DNA of 12,816 nucleotides from an uncultured Massilia sp. (GCA_946886065.1 CAMPHU010000136.1:1-12816); one strand, 5' to 3'; numbered from the stretch's first letter, positions 1 to 8,316 are shown. Made by a program: numbers and translations. The notes: generated by a model from the letters alone, not told the origin.

Positions 1-2562
1 GTCGACGCGGGCGCGGGCAACGATACCGTGCGCGCGGGCGAGGGCGCGGACCTGGTCCACGGCGGCGACGGCAACGACCTGCTCGAGGGCGAAGGCGGCA
101 ACGACAGCCTGGTCGGCGATGCCGGGAGCGACCGCCTGGACGGCGGCCTCGGTGCGGACCGCATGGCGGGCGGCGCCGGCGACGACACCTACGTGGTCGA
201 CGACGACGGCGACCTGGTGGTCGAAGACGCGGGCGCGGGCATCGACCAGGTGGAAGCGGGCATCACCTACACGCTGACGGCGGAGACCGACAACCTGGTC
301 CTGACCGGCGTGGCCGCCATCGACGGCACCGGCAATGAACTGGACAATATTATCGACGGCAATGCCGCCGGCAACGTGCTGACCGGCCTGGCCGGCAACG
401 ACACGCTCAACGGCGCCGCCGGCGACGATACCCTGCTGGGCGGCGAAGGCGTGGACCTGCTGGACGGCGGCACCGGTGGCGACGCCATGGCGGGCGGCAG
501 CGGCGACGATACCTACATCGTCGACAACCTCGGCGACGCCGTGCTGGAGCAGGCCGGCGAAGGCATCGATGAAGTGAAGGCCAGCGTGGACCATGCGCTG
601 GCGGCGAACGTGGAGAACCTGACCCTGACCGGCGTGCGCTCCATCAGCGGCGCCGGCAACGAACTCGACAACAAGATCGTCGGCAATGGCGGCAGCAACG
701 ACCTGTTCGGCGGCGCGGGCAACGATATCCTGGTCGACAACGCAGGCAACGACAGGCTCGACGGCGGCAGCGGCGCGGATACCATGCAGGGCGGCGCCGG
801 CAGCGACACCTATATTGTCGACGACGCGGGCGACCGCGTGGTCGAGGCCCTGAACGGCGGCACCGACACCGTCGAGTCCAGCGTCGACCATACCCTGGCG
901 GCGAATGTCGAGAACCTCGTCCTGACCGGCGCCGAGGACCTGAACGGCTACGGCAATGCGCTCAACAACATCATTACCGGCAACAGCGGCAACAACACCG
1001 CCAGCGCCGGCGCGGGCAATGACACCGTCAACGCGGGGGCCGGCAACGACGTGCTGGCCGGCGGCGACGGCAGCGACGACCTGAACGGCGAAGCGGGCGA
1101 CGACCGGCTCCAGGGCGACGCCGGCAACGACACGCTGGACGGCGGCATCGGCGCCGACTACATGGCCGGCGGCCTGGGCGACGACACCTACGTGCTCGAC
1201 GATGCGGGCGACCTGGTGGTGGAAGCCGGCGCGGCCGGCACCGACCTGGTCCAGTCCGGGATCACCTATACCCTGACCGCGAACGTCGAAAACCTGAACC
1301 TGAGCGGTACGGCCGACATCGACGGCAGGGGTAACGAACTCAATAACATCATCAACGGCAATAGCGGCGCCAACCTGATCGAGGGCCTGGCCGGCAACGA
1401 CAGCCTGAACGGCAACGGCGGCGACGACCTGCTCTTCGGCGGCGAGGGCAACGATACCCTGAACGGCGGCCTGGGCAGCGACGCAATGCACGGCGGCAGC
1501 GGCGACGACACCTATATCGTCGACCATGCCGGCGACCTCACTGTCGAGCTGGAAGGCGAAGGCGCGGATACCGTGCAGGCCGGCGTCAGCTATAGCCTGG
1601 CCGCCAACGTGGAGAACCTGGTCCTGACCGGCACCGCCGGCAATGCCGGTACCGGCAATGAGCTGGATAACCAGATCACCGGCAACAGCGGCAACAATGC
1701 GCTGAGCGGCGGCGCCGGCAACGACAAGCTGGTCGCCAACGCCGGCAACGATCTCCTGGACGGCGGCGCCGGCGCGGACAACCTGGTCGGCGGCACCGGC
1801 AACGATACCTATGTGGTCGACGATGCCGGCGATACGGTGGTCGAGGCCGCCTCTGCGGGCGCCGATACGGTGGAAGCGAGCATCGACTACGCCCTCGGCG
1901 CCAACGTCGAGAACCTGGTGCTGACCGGCGCGGCGCTGAACGGCGCCGGCAACGGGCTCGCCAATGCGATCACCGGCAACGCCGGCGACAACCTGATCGA
2001 CGGCGGCGCCGGCATCGATACCATGAGCGGCGGCGCCGGCAACGACACCTACATCGTGGACAACTCGGCCGACGTGGTCGTGGAAGCGCTCAGCGGCGGC
2101 CAGGACACGGTCCGCGCCAGCGCAAGCTACACGCTGGCCGCGAACGTCGAGCACCTGGTGCTGACCGGCACGGCCGCCATCAACGGCAGCGGCAACGCGC
2201 TCGACAACAGCCTGGCCGGCAATGCCGCCGCCAACGTGCTGGACGGCGGCGCGGGCGCCGACGCCATGGCCGGCGGCGCGGGTAACGATACCTACGTGGT
2301 CGACAACGCGGGCGACACGGTCGCCGAAGGCGCCGCGGAAGGCACCGACACGGTGCTGGCGAGCGCCAGCCACGTCCTGTCCGCGAACGTCGAGAACCTG
2401 ACCCTGACCGGCTCCGCCGCCATCGATGGCAGCGGCAACGCGCTCGATAATGTCCTCACGGGCAATGCGGGCAGCAACGTCCTGGACGGCGGCGCCGGCA
2501 ACGACAGCCTGGGCGGCGGCGCGGGTGCGGACCTGCTGCTCGGCGGCGCCGGCGACGACAGC
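1..2562 (+). repeat. RTX repeat array with a 999-bp higher-order period
   Basis: Eight RTX units start at 163, 487, 784, 1162, 1486, 1783, 2023 and 2266 (first base of the codon before the conserved GG). Their spacings are 324, 297, 378, 324, 297, 240 and 243 bp. Units 1-2-3 and 4-5-6 correspond one to one at exactly 999 bp (333 codons). The register holds from base 1 against base 1000 (both read AGAGNDTV early on) to about 1910-1925. Units 6-8 are shorter (80-81 residues) and lack extra nonapeptides. All spacings are multiples of three, so unit gain or loss keeps the frame. Confidence 0.9.
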
Positions 2563-5169
2563 TACCGCTTCGGCCGCGGCGACGGCAGCGACCGCATCGT
2601 CGATGCGCAGGGCAGCGACACGCTGCGCCTGGGCAGCGGCCTGGGCCAGGCGGACCTGGTTGCGACGCTCTCGGGCAAGGACCTGGTGCTCTCCATCAAG
2701 GGCAGCAGCGACAGCGTGGTACTGGCCGACTGGCTGGACCAGTCCAGCGTCAACCGCATCGTCTTCGACAATGGCGCCACGCTGGATCGCGCCGGCATGA
2801 TCGGGCTGCTGGGCGACGTGCCGGTTGCGGTCGCGGACCGCATCGTGCTGGGCGAGGACGGCGGCGCCGCGCAGGTGGCGCTGGCCGACCTGCTGGCGAA
2901 CGACATCAATCCGGCCGCAGGCCTGGCGGCACTGGGCGAATCGGCGATCGGCGCCCAGCTGTGGCTCGACGGCGGCACGCTGCACTACGACTTCGGCAAC
3001 CGCTTCCAGGAGCTGGCGCAGGGCGAGGTGGCGCAGGACAGCTTCAGCTACACCGTGCGCGATGAACTGGGCCGCAGCTCCACCGCCCAGGTGACGGTCG
3101 AGATCGTGGGCGAGAACGACGGCCCCGTGGCCGCTTTCGACAGCGCCGCCATCACCGAGGGCGAAGCCGCGGCCGTAACCGGCAACGTGCTCGCCAACGA
3201 CAGCGACGCCGACCGCGGCACCGTGCTGCGTGTGGCCCAGCCCGGCACAATCGCCGGCGCCTACGGCGTGCTCAGCATTGCCCAGGACGGCAGCTACAGC
3301 TACGTCCTGAACGCCATGGACGCCGATGCGGCCGCGCAGGCGGTCGATGGCGTCCTGACCGAGCGCTTCAATTATCTCGCCACCGATGGCATTGCCAGCG
3401 CCGACGCCACCCTCGAGATCCGGGTGACCCTGTCCAACCGTGCGCCGACCGCGGCGGACGACCAGGCGCTGGTGACGGAAGACGGCGCCGCGGCGAGCGG
3501 CAACGTGCTGGACAACGACCGCGACGCGGATGCCGGTACGGTCCTGCGCGTCGCCGCGCCGGGCAGCTATGCCGGCGCCTATGGCACGCTGGAAATCGCG
3601 CAGGACGGCAGCTACAGCTACCGGCTGAACGAAGGCGACGCCCGCGTGCAGTCGCTGGCGCAAGGGCAAAGCCTTGCCGAAAGCTTCGGCTATGTCGTCA
3701 CCGACGGCGTCGCGCAGGCCTCTTCGGTGCTGGAAGTGCTGATCAAAGGGTCCAACGACGCGCCGGTCGTCACGGCCGACGTGGCCCAGGTGGCCGAAGA
3801 CGGCGTGGTGGCCGCGAGCGGCAATGTGCTCGCCAACGACAGCGACATCGATGCCGGTACGGTGCTGGCCGTCGCCGCGCCGGGCAGCTATGCCGGCGCC
3901 TATGGCACGCTGGAGATCGCGCGGGACGGCAGCTACAGCTATCGCCTGAACGAGGGCGACGCCCGCGTGCAGTCGCTGGCGCAAGGGCAGACCGTTCTTG
4001 AGAGCTTCGGCTATGTCGTCACCGACGGCGTCGCGCAGACCGCTTCGGTGCTGGAAGTGCTGATCAAAGGGTCTAACGACGCGCCGGTCGTCACGGCCGA
4101 CGTGGCGCAGGTTGCCGAAGACCGTGTCGCGGCCGCGAGCGGCAACGTACTGGCCAACGACAGCGACCCTGATGCCGGCGCCGCGCTGGTCGTCACCGCG
4201 CCGGGCAGCTATGCCGGCGCCTATGGCACCCTGGAGATCGCGCAGGACGGCAGCTATACCTACCGCCTGAACACGGCCTCCGCCGCGGTCCAGTCGCTGG
4301 CCGAGGGCGCCACGGCGGTCGACAGCTTCCGCTACGGCGCCAGCGACGGCAGCCTGACCGTGTACTCCAGCCTGGACATCGGCATCAGCGGCACCAACGA
4401 CAAGCCGGTCCTGCAGGCCGACAAGGCATCCATCCTGGCGAGCCAGGACGCGGTGAGCGGCAACGTCCTGCTGAACGACAGCGATGTCGATGCGGGCACG
4501 GTGCTCGGCGTATCCGCCGGCGTGTTTGCCGGCCGGTATGGCGAGCTGACGCTGAGCCAGGACGGCAGCTACGTCTATGAACTCGGCGACTCCGCGGCGC
4601 TCCGGTCGCTGGGCCGCGGTGCGACCCTGGCCGAGCACTTCGACTACACGGCGACGGACGGCTTCGCGTCGCTGCTGGCCTCGCTCGATATCACGGTGAT
4701 CGGCGCCAACGATGCGCCGCTGCTGATGGCGGCCCTGGCGGACAGGCACATCAATTTCAACAAGGCGTTTTCCTTCCAGCTCCCGGCCGGCAGTTTCGCG
4801 GATGCCGACCAGGGCGACACCCTGAGCTATTCGGCGACCATGGCCAACGGCGCCGCGCTGCCGAGCTGGCTGAAGTTCGATGCGGCCACCGGCACGTTCT
4901 CGGGCAAGGCGCCGAAACTGGTCAGCTCCTTCGAGGTGGTGGTGACGGCGACCGACCATGCGGCGGGCGCCGGCGGCAACCTGTCGGTATCGGATGCCTT
5001 CACGCTGTTCGTCAACCACGGCAACAACGGCATCGGCAACGGCGTCGACGCGCCGCCGCCGGGAAAGGAAACGGAAAAGGACGGTCCGGGCACCGCACCT
5101 GGCGGCGACGCGTTCGCGCACCTGGTCGGCAACCCGGAGTTCACCGGCGTCGACTACTGGCTGCGCTGA
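1..5169 (+). CDS. Giant RTX/VCBS repeat protein (adhesin-like), 5' partial
   Basis: The frame is open from base 1, so this is the last 1722 residues of a longer protein. Eight units of 80-126 residues begin near residues 55, 163, 262, 388, 496, 595, 675 and 756. Each has an RTX core (GGxGxD, DDTYxVD) and a NVENLxLTG..GN.LDN segment. Residues 854-937 resemble the hemolysin-type calcium-binding-related domain ([16 protein letters not shown]). A cadherin-like domain (939-1036), five VCBS repeats (1037-1567) and a dystroglycan/He_PIG-type domain (about 1580-1673, [17 protein letters not shown]) follow. The last ~50 residues form a Gly/Pro-rich charged tail ending in YWLR. RTX repeats fold on binding Ca2+ outside the cell, and such proteins normally leave by type I secretion; VCBS and cadherin modules are typical of adhesins and biofilm proteins. 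No enzymatic domain is visible in this part. A surface or biofilm role is inferred. No type I secretion genes lie in the window. Confidence 0.93.
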   Translation, partial: VDAGAGNDTVRAGEGADLVHGGDGNDLLEGEGGNDSLVGDAGSDRLDGGLGADRMAGGAGDDTYVVDDDGDLVVEDAGAGIDQVEAGITYTLTAETDNLVLTGVAAIDGTGNELDNIIDGNAAGNVLTGLAGNDTLNGAAGDDTLLGGEGVDLLDGGTGGDAMAGGSGDDTYIVDNLGDAVLEQAGEGIDEVKASVDHALAANVENLTLTGVRSISGAGNELDNKIVGNGGSNDLFGGAGNDILVDNAGNDRLDGGSGADTMQGGAGSDTYIVDDAGDRVVEALNGGTDTVESSVDHTLAANVENLVLTGAEDLNGYGNALNNIITGNSGNNTASAGAGNDTVNAGAGNDVLAGGDGSDDLNGEAGDDRLQGDAGNDTLDGGIGADYMAGGLGDDTYVLDDAGDLVVEAGAAGTDLVQSGITYTLTANVENLNLSGTADIDGRGNELNNIINGNSGANLIEGLAGNDSLNGNGGDDLLFGGEGNDTLNGGLGSDAMHGGSGDDTYIVDHAGDLTVELEGEGADTVQAGVSYSLAANVENLVLTGTAGNAGTGNELDNQITGNSGNNALSGGAGNDKLVANAGNDLLDGGAGADNLVGGTGNDTYVVDDAGDTVVEAASAGADTVEASIDYALGANVENLVLTGAALNGAGNGLANAITGNAGDNLIDGGAGIDTMSGGAGNDTYIVDNSADVVVEALSGGQDTVRASASYTLAANVEHLVLTGTAAINGSGNALDNSLAGNAAANVLDGGAGADAMAGGAGNDTYVVDNAGDTVAEGAAEGTDTVLASASHVLSANVENLTLTGSAAIDGSGNALDNVLTGNAGSNVLDGGAGNDSLGGGAGADLLLGGAGDDSYRFGRGDGSDRIVDAQGSDTLRLGSGLGQADLVATLSGKDLVLSIKGSSDSVVLADWLDQSSVNRIVFDNGATLDRAGMIGLLGDVPVAVADRIVLGEDGGAAQVALADLLANDINPAAGLAALGESAIGAQLWLDGGTLHYDFGNRFQELAQGEVAQDSFSYTVRDELGRSSTAQVTVEIVGENDGPVAAFDSAAITEGEAAAVTGNVLANDSDADRGTVLRVAQPGTIAGAYGVLSIAQDGSYSYVLNAMDADAAAQAVDGVLTERFNYLATDGIASADATLEIRVTLSNRAPTAADDQALVTEDGAAASGNVLDNDRDADAGTVLRVAAPGSYAGAYGTLEIAQDGSYSYRLNEGDARVQSLAQGQSLAESFGYVVTDGVAQASSVLEVLIKGSNDAPVVTADVAQVAEDGVVAASGNVLANDSDIDAGTVLAVAAPGSYAGAYGTLEIARDGSYSYRLNEGDARVQSLAQGQTVLESFGYVVTDGVAQTASVLEVLIKGSNDAPVVTADVAQVAEDRVAAASGNVLANDSDPDAGAALVVTAPGSYAGAYGTLEIAQDGSYTYRLNTASAAVQSLAEGATAVDSFRYGASDGSLTVYSSLDIGISGTNDKPVLQADKASILASQDAVSGNVLLNDSDVDAGTVLGVSAGVFAGRYGELTLSQDGSYVYELGDSAALRSLGRGATLAEHFDYTATDGFASLLASLDITVIGANDAPLLMAALADRHINFNKAFSFQLPAGSFADADQGDTLSYSATMANGAALPSWLKFDAATGTFSGKAPKLVSSFEVVVTATDHAAGAGGNLSVSDAFTLFVNHGNNGIGNGVDAPPPGKETEKDGPGTAPGGDAFAHLVGNPEFTGVDYWLR
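3109..4701 (+). repeat. Five tandem VCBS repeats, about 321 bp each
   Basis: Units begin at the (G/L)xN(D/R)xP motif at 3109, 3430, 3748, 4069 and 4390, with spacings 321, 318, 321 and 321 bp; the last unit is 312 bp. Each carries SGNVLxNDxDxDAGTVL, then YGxLxxxxDGSYxYxL and a final FxYxxxDG strand, as in the VCBS repeat family. The blocks at 3541-3849 and 3862-4170 are about 90% identical at DNA level by eye, with many synonymous differences. The first and fifth units are clearly more diverged. This points to recent expansion or homogenisation of the middle units. Confidence 0.9.
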
Positions 5170-5170
5170 T

Positions 5171-5219
5171 GCCCCTTGAGGGGGCGGGCGGCGGACGGCG
5201 CGGGCCGCCTGCCGCCCGC
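5171..5219. terminator. Overlapping hairpins between convergent genes, possible terminator
   Basis: Two GC-rich inverted repeats lie in the 54-bp gap between the stop of the repeat protein and the stop of the opposing membrane-protein gene. The first is GCCCC/GGGGC (5171-5175 with 5181-5185, 5-nt loop). The second is a perfect 9-bp pair, GCGGGCGGC/GCCGCCCGC (5184-5192 with 5211-5219). Neither is followed by a T-run on either strand, so intrinsic termination is only weakly supported. Confidence 0.35.
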
Positions 5220-5223
5220 GACT

Positions 5224-5586
5224 TCAGACCGGCATCGGCCGGTTGCTGTTGAGGTCGAGGAAGCCGCGGATGATGCGGTAGGCCATCCACAGCCAGGCCA
5301 CGCCCCAGACCAGCATCGCGATCGGGATCCCGATCAGGGTCACCCACATGATGCCGCCCAGGAGCATCCAGGCCAGGTACCACCAGAACGAACGGATCAT
5401 CCAGGTATGGTGCGAATACACGATCGTACCCTGGGTATCCGGGCGCTTCACGTAATTCACGATCAGGACCAGGATCGACAGGGTGCCCACCGAGAAGAAG
5501 AAGGTGAGCGCGTGCACGACGTACAGGATGCGCGCGAACTGCTTGGCGTTCTCGACACCCTGTTCAAAGACGAGTTCCTGGGACAT
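5224..5586 (-). CDS. Small three-helix inner-membrane protein (conserved hypothetical)
   Basis: A 120-residue protein. A short soluble N-terminus is followed by a long hydrophobic stretch at about residues 20-46. A polar loop holds VKRPDTQGTIVYSHHTW, and two further membrane segments span about 66-108. The end reads YRIIRGFLDLN. The loop with a conserved SHxxWxIRxFWW and the YRIxRG tail match a family of uncharacterised small proteobacterial membrane proteins, placed near DUF4870 from memory only. The start is supported by a GGAGG Shine-Dalgarno just upstream. The gene lies 48 bp downstream of trxC on the same strand, so read-through from trxC is likely. A TATCAT box (5618-5623) in the gap might give it its own promoter, but no good -35 is visible. 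Function unknown. Confidence 0.85.
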   Translation of the reverse strand: MSQELVFEQGVENAKQFARILYVVHALTFFFSVGTLSILVLIVNYVKRPDTQGTIVYSHHTWMIRSFWWYLAWMLLGGIMWVTLIGIPIAMLVWGVAWLWMAYRIIRGFLDLNSNRPMPV

Positions 5587-5634
5587 GGCGTCCTCCGTGT
5601 TGGGTTCAGTTGACCGAATGATAATCGATTCGGG

Positions 5635-6078
5635 CTATCCAGGGCGGGTTTGTGACTGCACCCAGGCGACCAGCCGCCCGGCGTCCATGGCGCCGGACTG
5701 GCGCGCCACTTCGCGCCCGCCGCGGAACAGGGCGAGCGTGGGGATGCTGCGGATGGCGAAGCGCGCCGCCAGGTCCTGCGAGCGCTCGGTATCGACCTTC
5801 AGCAGGCGCACCATCGGCTCCAGGCGCTGCGCGGCCTGGGCGTAGGCGGGCGCCATCATCTTGCAGGGCCCGCACCATTCGGCCCAGAAATCCACCAGCA
5901 CGGGAATGTCGTTGCGCGCCACGTGCTTCTCGAAGCGCGCGCTGTCGACGTCGAGCGGACGCGCCGTGAAGATCGGCCGGGAACACTTGCCGCAGGTGGG
6001 TGCATCCTGCAGCCGCGCCTGCGGCATGCGGTTGACTGCGTCGCAGTGCGGACAGACGACGTGGAGCGGGTCACTCAT
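5635..6078 (-). CDS. trxC: Thioredoxin 2 (zinc-binding TrxC type)
   Basis: A 147-residue cytoplasmic thiol-disulfide oxidoreductase, close to the usual TrxC length. It has the N-terminal zinc-binding extension that separates TrxC from TrxA: CPHC at residues 9-12 and CGKC at 29-32. The catalytic WCGPC is at 68-72 and the cis-proline loop IPT at 112-114. Family members reduce disulfides with electrons from thioredoxin reductase and are often induced by oxidative stress; no OxyR site was recognised here. I chose the ATG at 6076-6078 because it has AAGGAG seven bases upstream and gives the standard N-terminus. The frame stays open to 6366 upstream, but a TACAAT box lies at 6110-6115 and the extra residues do not look like TrxC. 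It is divergent from the DUF72 gene. Confidence 0.96.
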   Translation of the reverse strand: MSDPLHVVCPHCDAVNRMPQARLQDAPTCGKCSRPIFTARPLDVDSARFEKHVARNDIPVLVDFWAEWCGPCKMMAPAYAQAAQRLEPMVRLLKVDTERSQDLAARFAIRSIPTLALFRGGREVARQSGAMDAGRLVAWVQSQTRPG

Positions 6079-6109
6079 CGGTATCTCCTTGAACGGGGTG
6101 AGTGACCGT

Positions 6110-6115
6110 ATTGTA
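6110..6115 (-). promoter_or_regulatory. Likely -10 box of trxC
   Basis: TACAAT on the minus strand, about 31 bases upstream of the trxC start codon. The predicted transcript start near 6103 leaves a short leader containing the AAGGAG ribosome-binding site. No convincing -35 is present at the expected spacing. Confidence 0.5.
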
Positions 6116-6259
6116 AGGCGATCATGGCCGCCGCGCGCCGCATGCGCCTCCTGCAGGACCAGGCCGCCTTCCACGCGGGGGACGGCGATGCGGACGAGCC
6201 GGATCGCGTCGTCCGGCATCGGCAGTTTCAGCAATGCGCCGCCATGGCTGAGCATTTCG

Positions 6260-6265
6260 TAGAAT
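6260..6265 (+). promoter_or_regulatory. Likely -10 box of the DUF72 gene
   Basis: TAGAAT on the plus strand, 28 bases before the start codon at 6294, predicting a leader of about 22 nt. No clear -35 or Shine-Dalgarno is visible. The surrounding 9-mer GTAGAATCG (6259-6267) recurs at 7862-7870, upstream of the Cys-cluster gene. Confidence 0.4.
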
Positions 6266-6293
6266 CGGCATCGAGAACACTTTCGATCGACCG

Positions 6294-7028
6294 ATGACCA
6301 AGAAACAAGCCGGCAGCTTGCTGGTGGGATGCGCGGGCTGGAACCTCTGGAAAGAGCATGCCGCACCCTTCCCGGAGACAGGCAGCCACCTCGAACGCTA
6401 CGCGGCCGTGTTCCCGGCCGTGGAAATCAACTCGTCCTTTTACCGTCCGCACAAGCCCGAGACCTATGCACGCTGGGCCGATTCGGTGCCGGAGGCCTTC
6501 CGTTTCGCGGTCAAGGTGCCGCGCGCCATCACGCACGATGCGCGCCTGCTCGAGGCCGGAGCGCAGCTCGAGAAGTTCGCGCGCGAAGCCGGCAAACTCG
6601 GCGAGAAGCTGGGCTGCCTGCTGGTGCAGTTGCCGCCCAAGTTTGGATTTACGGACGAGCCTGCCAGGACCTTCTTCGGCCAGTTGAACGACCTGTTCGG
6701 CTGCATGGTCGCCTTCGAGGCGCGCCATCCGAGCTGGTTCTCGGACCCGGCCACCGAACTGCTGCGCGAGCGCCGCGTCACGCGCGTGATCGCCGATCCG
6801 CCGGCCGGCCAGCCCGGCCCGCACGTCCCCACCAGCGAGGACAATGTCTACGTGCGCCTGCACGGCGCTCCGCGGATCTACTACTCGCGCTACCCGGCCG
6901 AGACCATCGCCGCCGTGAGGGCCGATCTCGACGCGCAGATCGCCCAGGGCCGCAGCTGCTGGTGCATCTTCGATAACACGGCGGCCGGCGAATCGGTGCC
7001 GAACGCGCTCGAATTGATGCACGGATAG
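6294..7028 (+). CDS. DUF72 / YecE family TIM-barrel protein
   Basis: A 244-residue protein, the usual length for DUF72. It opens with VGCAGW, the family's first strand, followed by ERYAAVFPAVEINSSFYRPH, then FRFAVKVPRAITHD, LGCLLVQLPPKF, a central FEARHPSW, and ends with CIFDNTAAG..PNALEL. These blocks define DUF72 (YecE-like). The fold is a TIM barrel and the biochemical function is not established; a nuclease-like or sugar-isomerase-like activity has been suggested only from fold similarity. The ATG at 6294 gives the expected N-terminus but has no Shine-Dalgarno sequence. The gene is divergent from trxC across 215 bp and lies 38 bp upstream of the Mut7-C gene. Confidence 0.93.
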   Translation: MTKKQAGSLLVGCAGWNLWKEHAAPFPETGSHLERYAAVFPAVEINSSFYRPHKPETYARWADSVPEAFRFAVKVPRAITHDARLLEAGAQLEKFAREAGKLGEKLGCLLVQLPPKFGFTDEPARTFFGQLNDLFGCMVAFEARHPSWFSDPATELLRERRVTRVIADPPAGQPGPHVPTSEDNVYVRLHGAPRIYYSRYPAETIAAVRADLDAQIAQGRSCWCIFDNTAAGESVPNALELMHG

Positions 7029-7051
7029 TTCATGCAGGGATTTGATGAAAG

Positions 7052-7060
7052 TGCCATACT
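7052..7060 (+). promoter_or_regulatory. Extended -10 abutting the Mut7-C start codon
   Basis: TGC followed directly by CATACT (4/6 to TATAAT) gives a TGn-extended -10. Transcription would start about seven bases on, at the A of the ATG (7067), which implies a leaderless mRNA. No -35 match was found. The next upstream in-frame stop (7046-7048) rules out an earlier start. Confidence 0.35.
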
Positions 7061-7066
7061 AATTCC

Positions 7067-7897
7067 ATGGTTACCGCAATTTTTAGTTTCCACGAAGAGC
7101 TGAACGATTTCCTGCCGCGCGAGCGGCGCGGCCGCACCTTTGCCTCGGAATGCGCGCAATCGGCGACCACCAAGCACATGATCGAGGCCCTGGGCGTGCC
7201 GCATACCGAGGTCGAGGCGGTGCTGGTCAACGGCCAGGAATGCGGCTTCGACCGGGTGCTGAAGGATGGCGACCGGGTCTCGGTCTATCCGCGTTTCGAA
7301 GTCCTCGAAGTGGCCCACGGCAGCGCCCCCGAATACCGCTCGCCGCTGGAGCGCCTGCGCGAGCGGCCGCTGGCGCGCATGCGCTTCGTGGCCGACGCTC
7401 ACCTGGGCGGCCTGGCGCGCCTGTTGCGCATGGCCGGCTTCGACACCCTGTACGACAACCACTACCACGACGACGACGTCGAGGACATCGCCCAGGACGA
7501 GGACCGCGTGGTGCTCACGCGCGACCGCGAGCTGCTCAAGCGCCGCACCATCATGCACGGCTGCTACATCCATTCCCTCGATCCGCCGGAACAGCTGCGC
7601 GAGCTGTTCGAGCGGCTCGAGCTGGCGGACGGCGCACGCCCGTTCAGCATCTGCCTGCACTGCAATGTGCCTCTGCGCGCGGTCGCCAAGGCCGACGTAA
7701 GCGACCGCCTGCCGGCCTCGGTACGCGAGCAGCACGAGGAATTCACGACTTGCGAGCGCTGCCTGCGCGTCTACTGGAAAGGCTCGCACTACAAGCGCAT
7801 GAATGCGCTGCTGGCCGCCGTGGCCCGTCCCGGCGCGGATGCGCTCGACCGCTTCGCCGATGTAGAATCGCCTGAGGTAAACGACCACCATCCTTGA
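7067..7897 (+). CDS. Mut7-C RNase with ubiquitin-like N-terminus and zinc ribbon
   Basis: A 276-residue protein in three parts. Residues 1-80 form a ubiquitin/ThiS-like (Mut7-C Ub) domain, with VLVNGQECGFDRVLKDGDRV typical of that beta-grasp fold. Residues 106-170 are the PIN-like Mut7-C nuclease core, with acidic D110 in RFVADAHLGGLARLLRMAGF and TRDREL at 151-156. Residues 196-232 hold two CxxC knuckles (CLHC, CERC) likely to bind zinc. Mut7-C domains are predicted metal-dependent RNases related to the exonuclease Mut-7 C-terminus; cellular targets are unknown. The ATG has no Shine-Dalgarno and may start a leaderless mRNA. The stop overlaps the TTG start of the next gene, which suggests a shared transcript. 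Confidence 0.92.
   Translation: MVTAIFSFHEELNDFLPRERRGRTFASECAQSATTKHMIEALGVPHTEVEAVLVNGQECGFDRVLKDGDRVSVYPRFEVLEVAHGSAPEYRSPLERLRERPLARMRFVADAHLGGLARLLRMAGFDTLYDNHYHDDDVEDIAQDEDRVVLTRDRELLKRRTIMHGCYIHSLDPPEQLRELFERLELADGARPFSICLHCNVPLRAVAKADVSDRLPASVREQHEEFTTCERCLRVYWKGSHYKRMNALLAAVARPGADALDRFADVESPEVNDHHP
7863..7868 (+). promoter_or_regulatory. Possible internal -10 box for the Cys-cluster gene
   Basis: TAGAAT within the last codons of the Mut7-C gene, 25 bases before the TTG at 7894. It sits in the same 9-mer found upstream of the DUF72 gene at nearly the same distance from its start. No -35 was recognised. Confidence 0.25.
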
Positions 7898-8316
7898 GCG
7901 TGCGCGAATCCGCTACTCCGTTGCCATTTCCCATCCGCGTGGAATGCCCGCCGGGCGCCTGCGTGTGCGACCGCGACCGTGTCCTGGCCGACCCGCAGGC
8001 CGACCACCGGCCGCTCGCGCTCACCCGCCAGCAGGAGCAGAAGCTGCTCGCGCGCATCGAGCACGTCGCCAGCTACGAGGACCTGCGGCATGTGCAGGGT
8101 CTGATCCGCAAGAACCTCGGCGCCGAGCTGCGCATCGAGCCCGGCCCCAACGAGGTGCGGACCGTGCGCGGCATCCTGATCGTGCTCGAAGATCGTCCCG
8201 GGCTGTGCAAGAAGGTGCGCCAGTCGGTGCCGGCGGCGGTGCGCCGGCTGCTGGGCGAGCGTCCCGAGATCGCCTACGCCATCCTCGACGCCCACGATCT
8301 GTTCGGCTCCTCCTGA
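7894..8316 (+). CDS. Small Cys-cluster conserved hypothetical protein
   Basis: A protein of about 140 residues with no assignable function. Near the N-terminus is a Cys cluster, CPPGACVC (C18, C23, C25), followed by CDRDRVLADPQAD. Residues 43-75 look helical and charged (LTRQQEQKLLARIE..). The second half has an alpha/beta pattern with RTVRGILIVLEDRPGLCKKVRQSVP, including a fourth Cys at 105, and ends IAYAILDAHDLFGSS. From memory it resembles uncharacterised Burkholderiales proteins with the same CPPGACVC opening. The Cys cluster could bind a metal, which is inference. The start is uncertain: TTG at 7894 overlaps the Mut7-C stop (TTGA), GTG at 7900 is an alternative, and neither has a good Shine-Dalgarno. 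It is probably co-expressed with the Mut7-C gene. Confidence 0.75.
   Translation: MSVRESATPLPFPIRVECPPGACVCDRDRVLADPQADHRPLALTRQQEQKLLARIEHVASYEDLRHVQGLIRKNLGAELRIEPGPNEVRTVRGILIVLEDRPGLCKKVRQSVPAAVRRLLGERPEIAYAILDAHDLFGSS

Larger units (their letters stand above)
6079..6293. other. Divergent intergenic region trxC / DUF72
   Basis: This 215-bp gap holds the trxC -10 (6110-6115) and the DUF72 -10-like box (6260-6265). Both strands stay open in one register: the trxC frame extends to 6366, and a 57-codon plus-strand frame (6124-6297) ends in an ATGA overlap with the DUF72 start. The middle (about 6124-6230) has coding-like G/C third positions. I recognise no protein in either frame. Confidence 0.5.

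Noticed and set aside
28..30. GTG as the start of the RTX protein
   Set aside because: The same frame, with the same RTX motif, is open back to base 1 and matches the copy 999 bp later; there is no ribosome-binding site. The gene is cut by the window edge.
1..2562. CRISPR-like or satellite-like periodicity
   Set aside because: The periodicity is in frame and protein-coding (RTX nonapeptides in longer units), with no short identical repeats separated by unique spacers.
267..2978. Series of minus-strand open frames opposite the RTX repeats
   Set aside because: They recur at the repeat spacing, are Ser/Pro/Leu-rich low-complexity shadows of the GGxGxD codons, and have no ribosome-binding sites.
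6228..7022. 264-codon minus-strand open frame opposite the DUF72 gene
   Set aside because: The plus strand carries clear DUF72 blocks; the reverse frame has no motif and no start signal.
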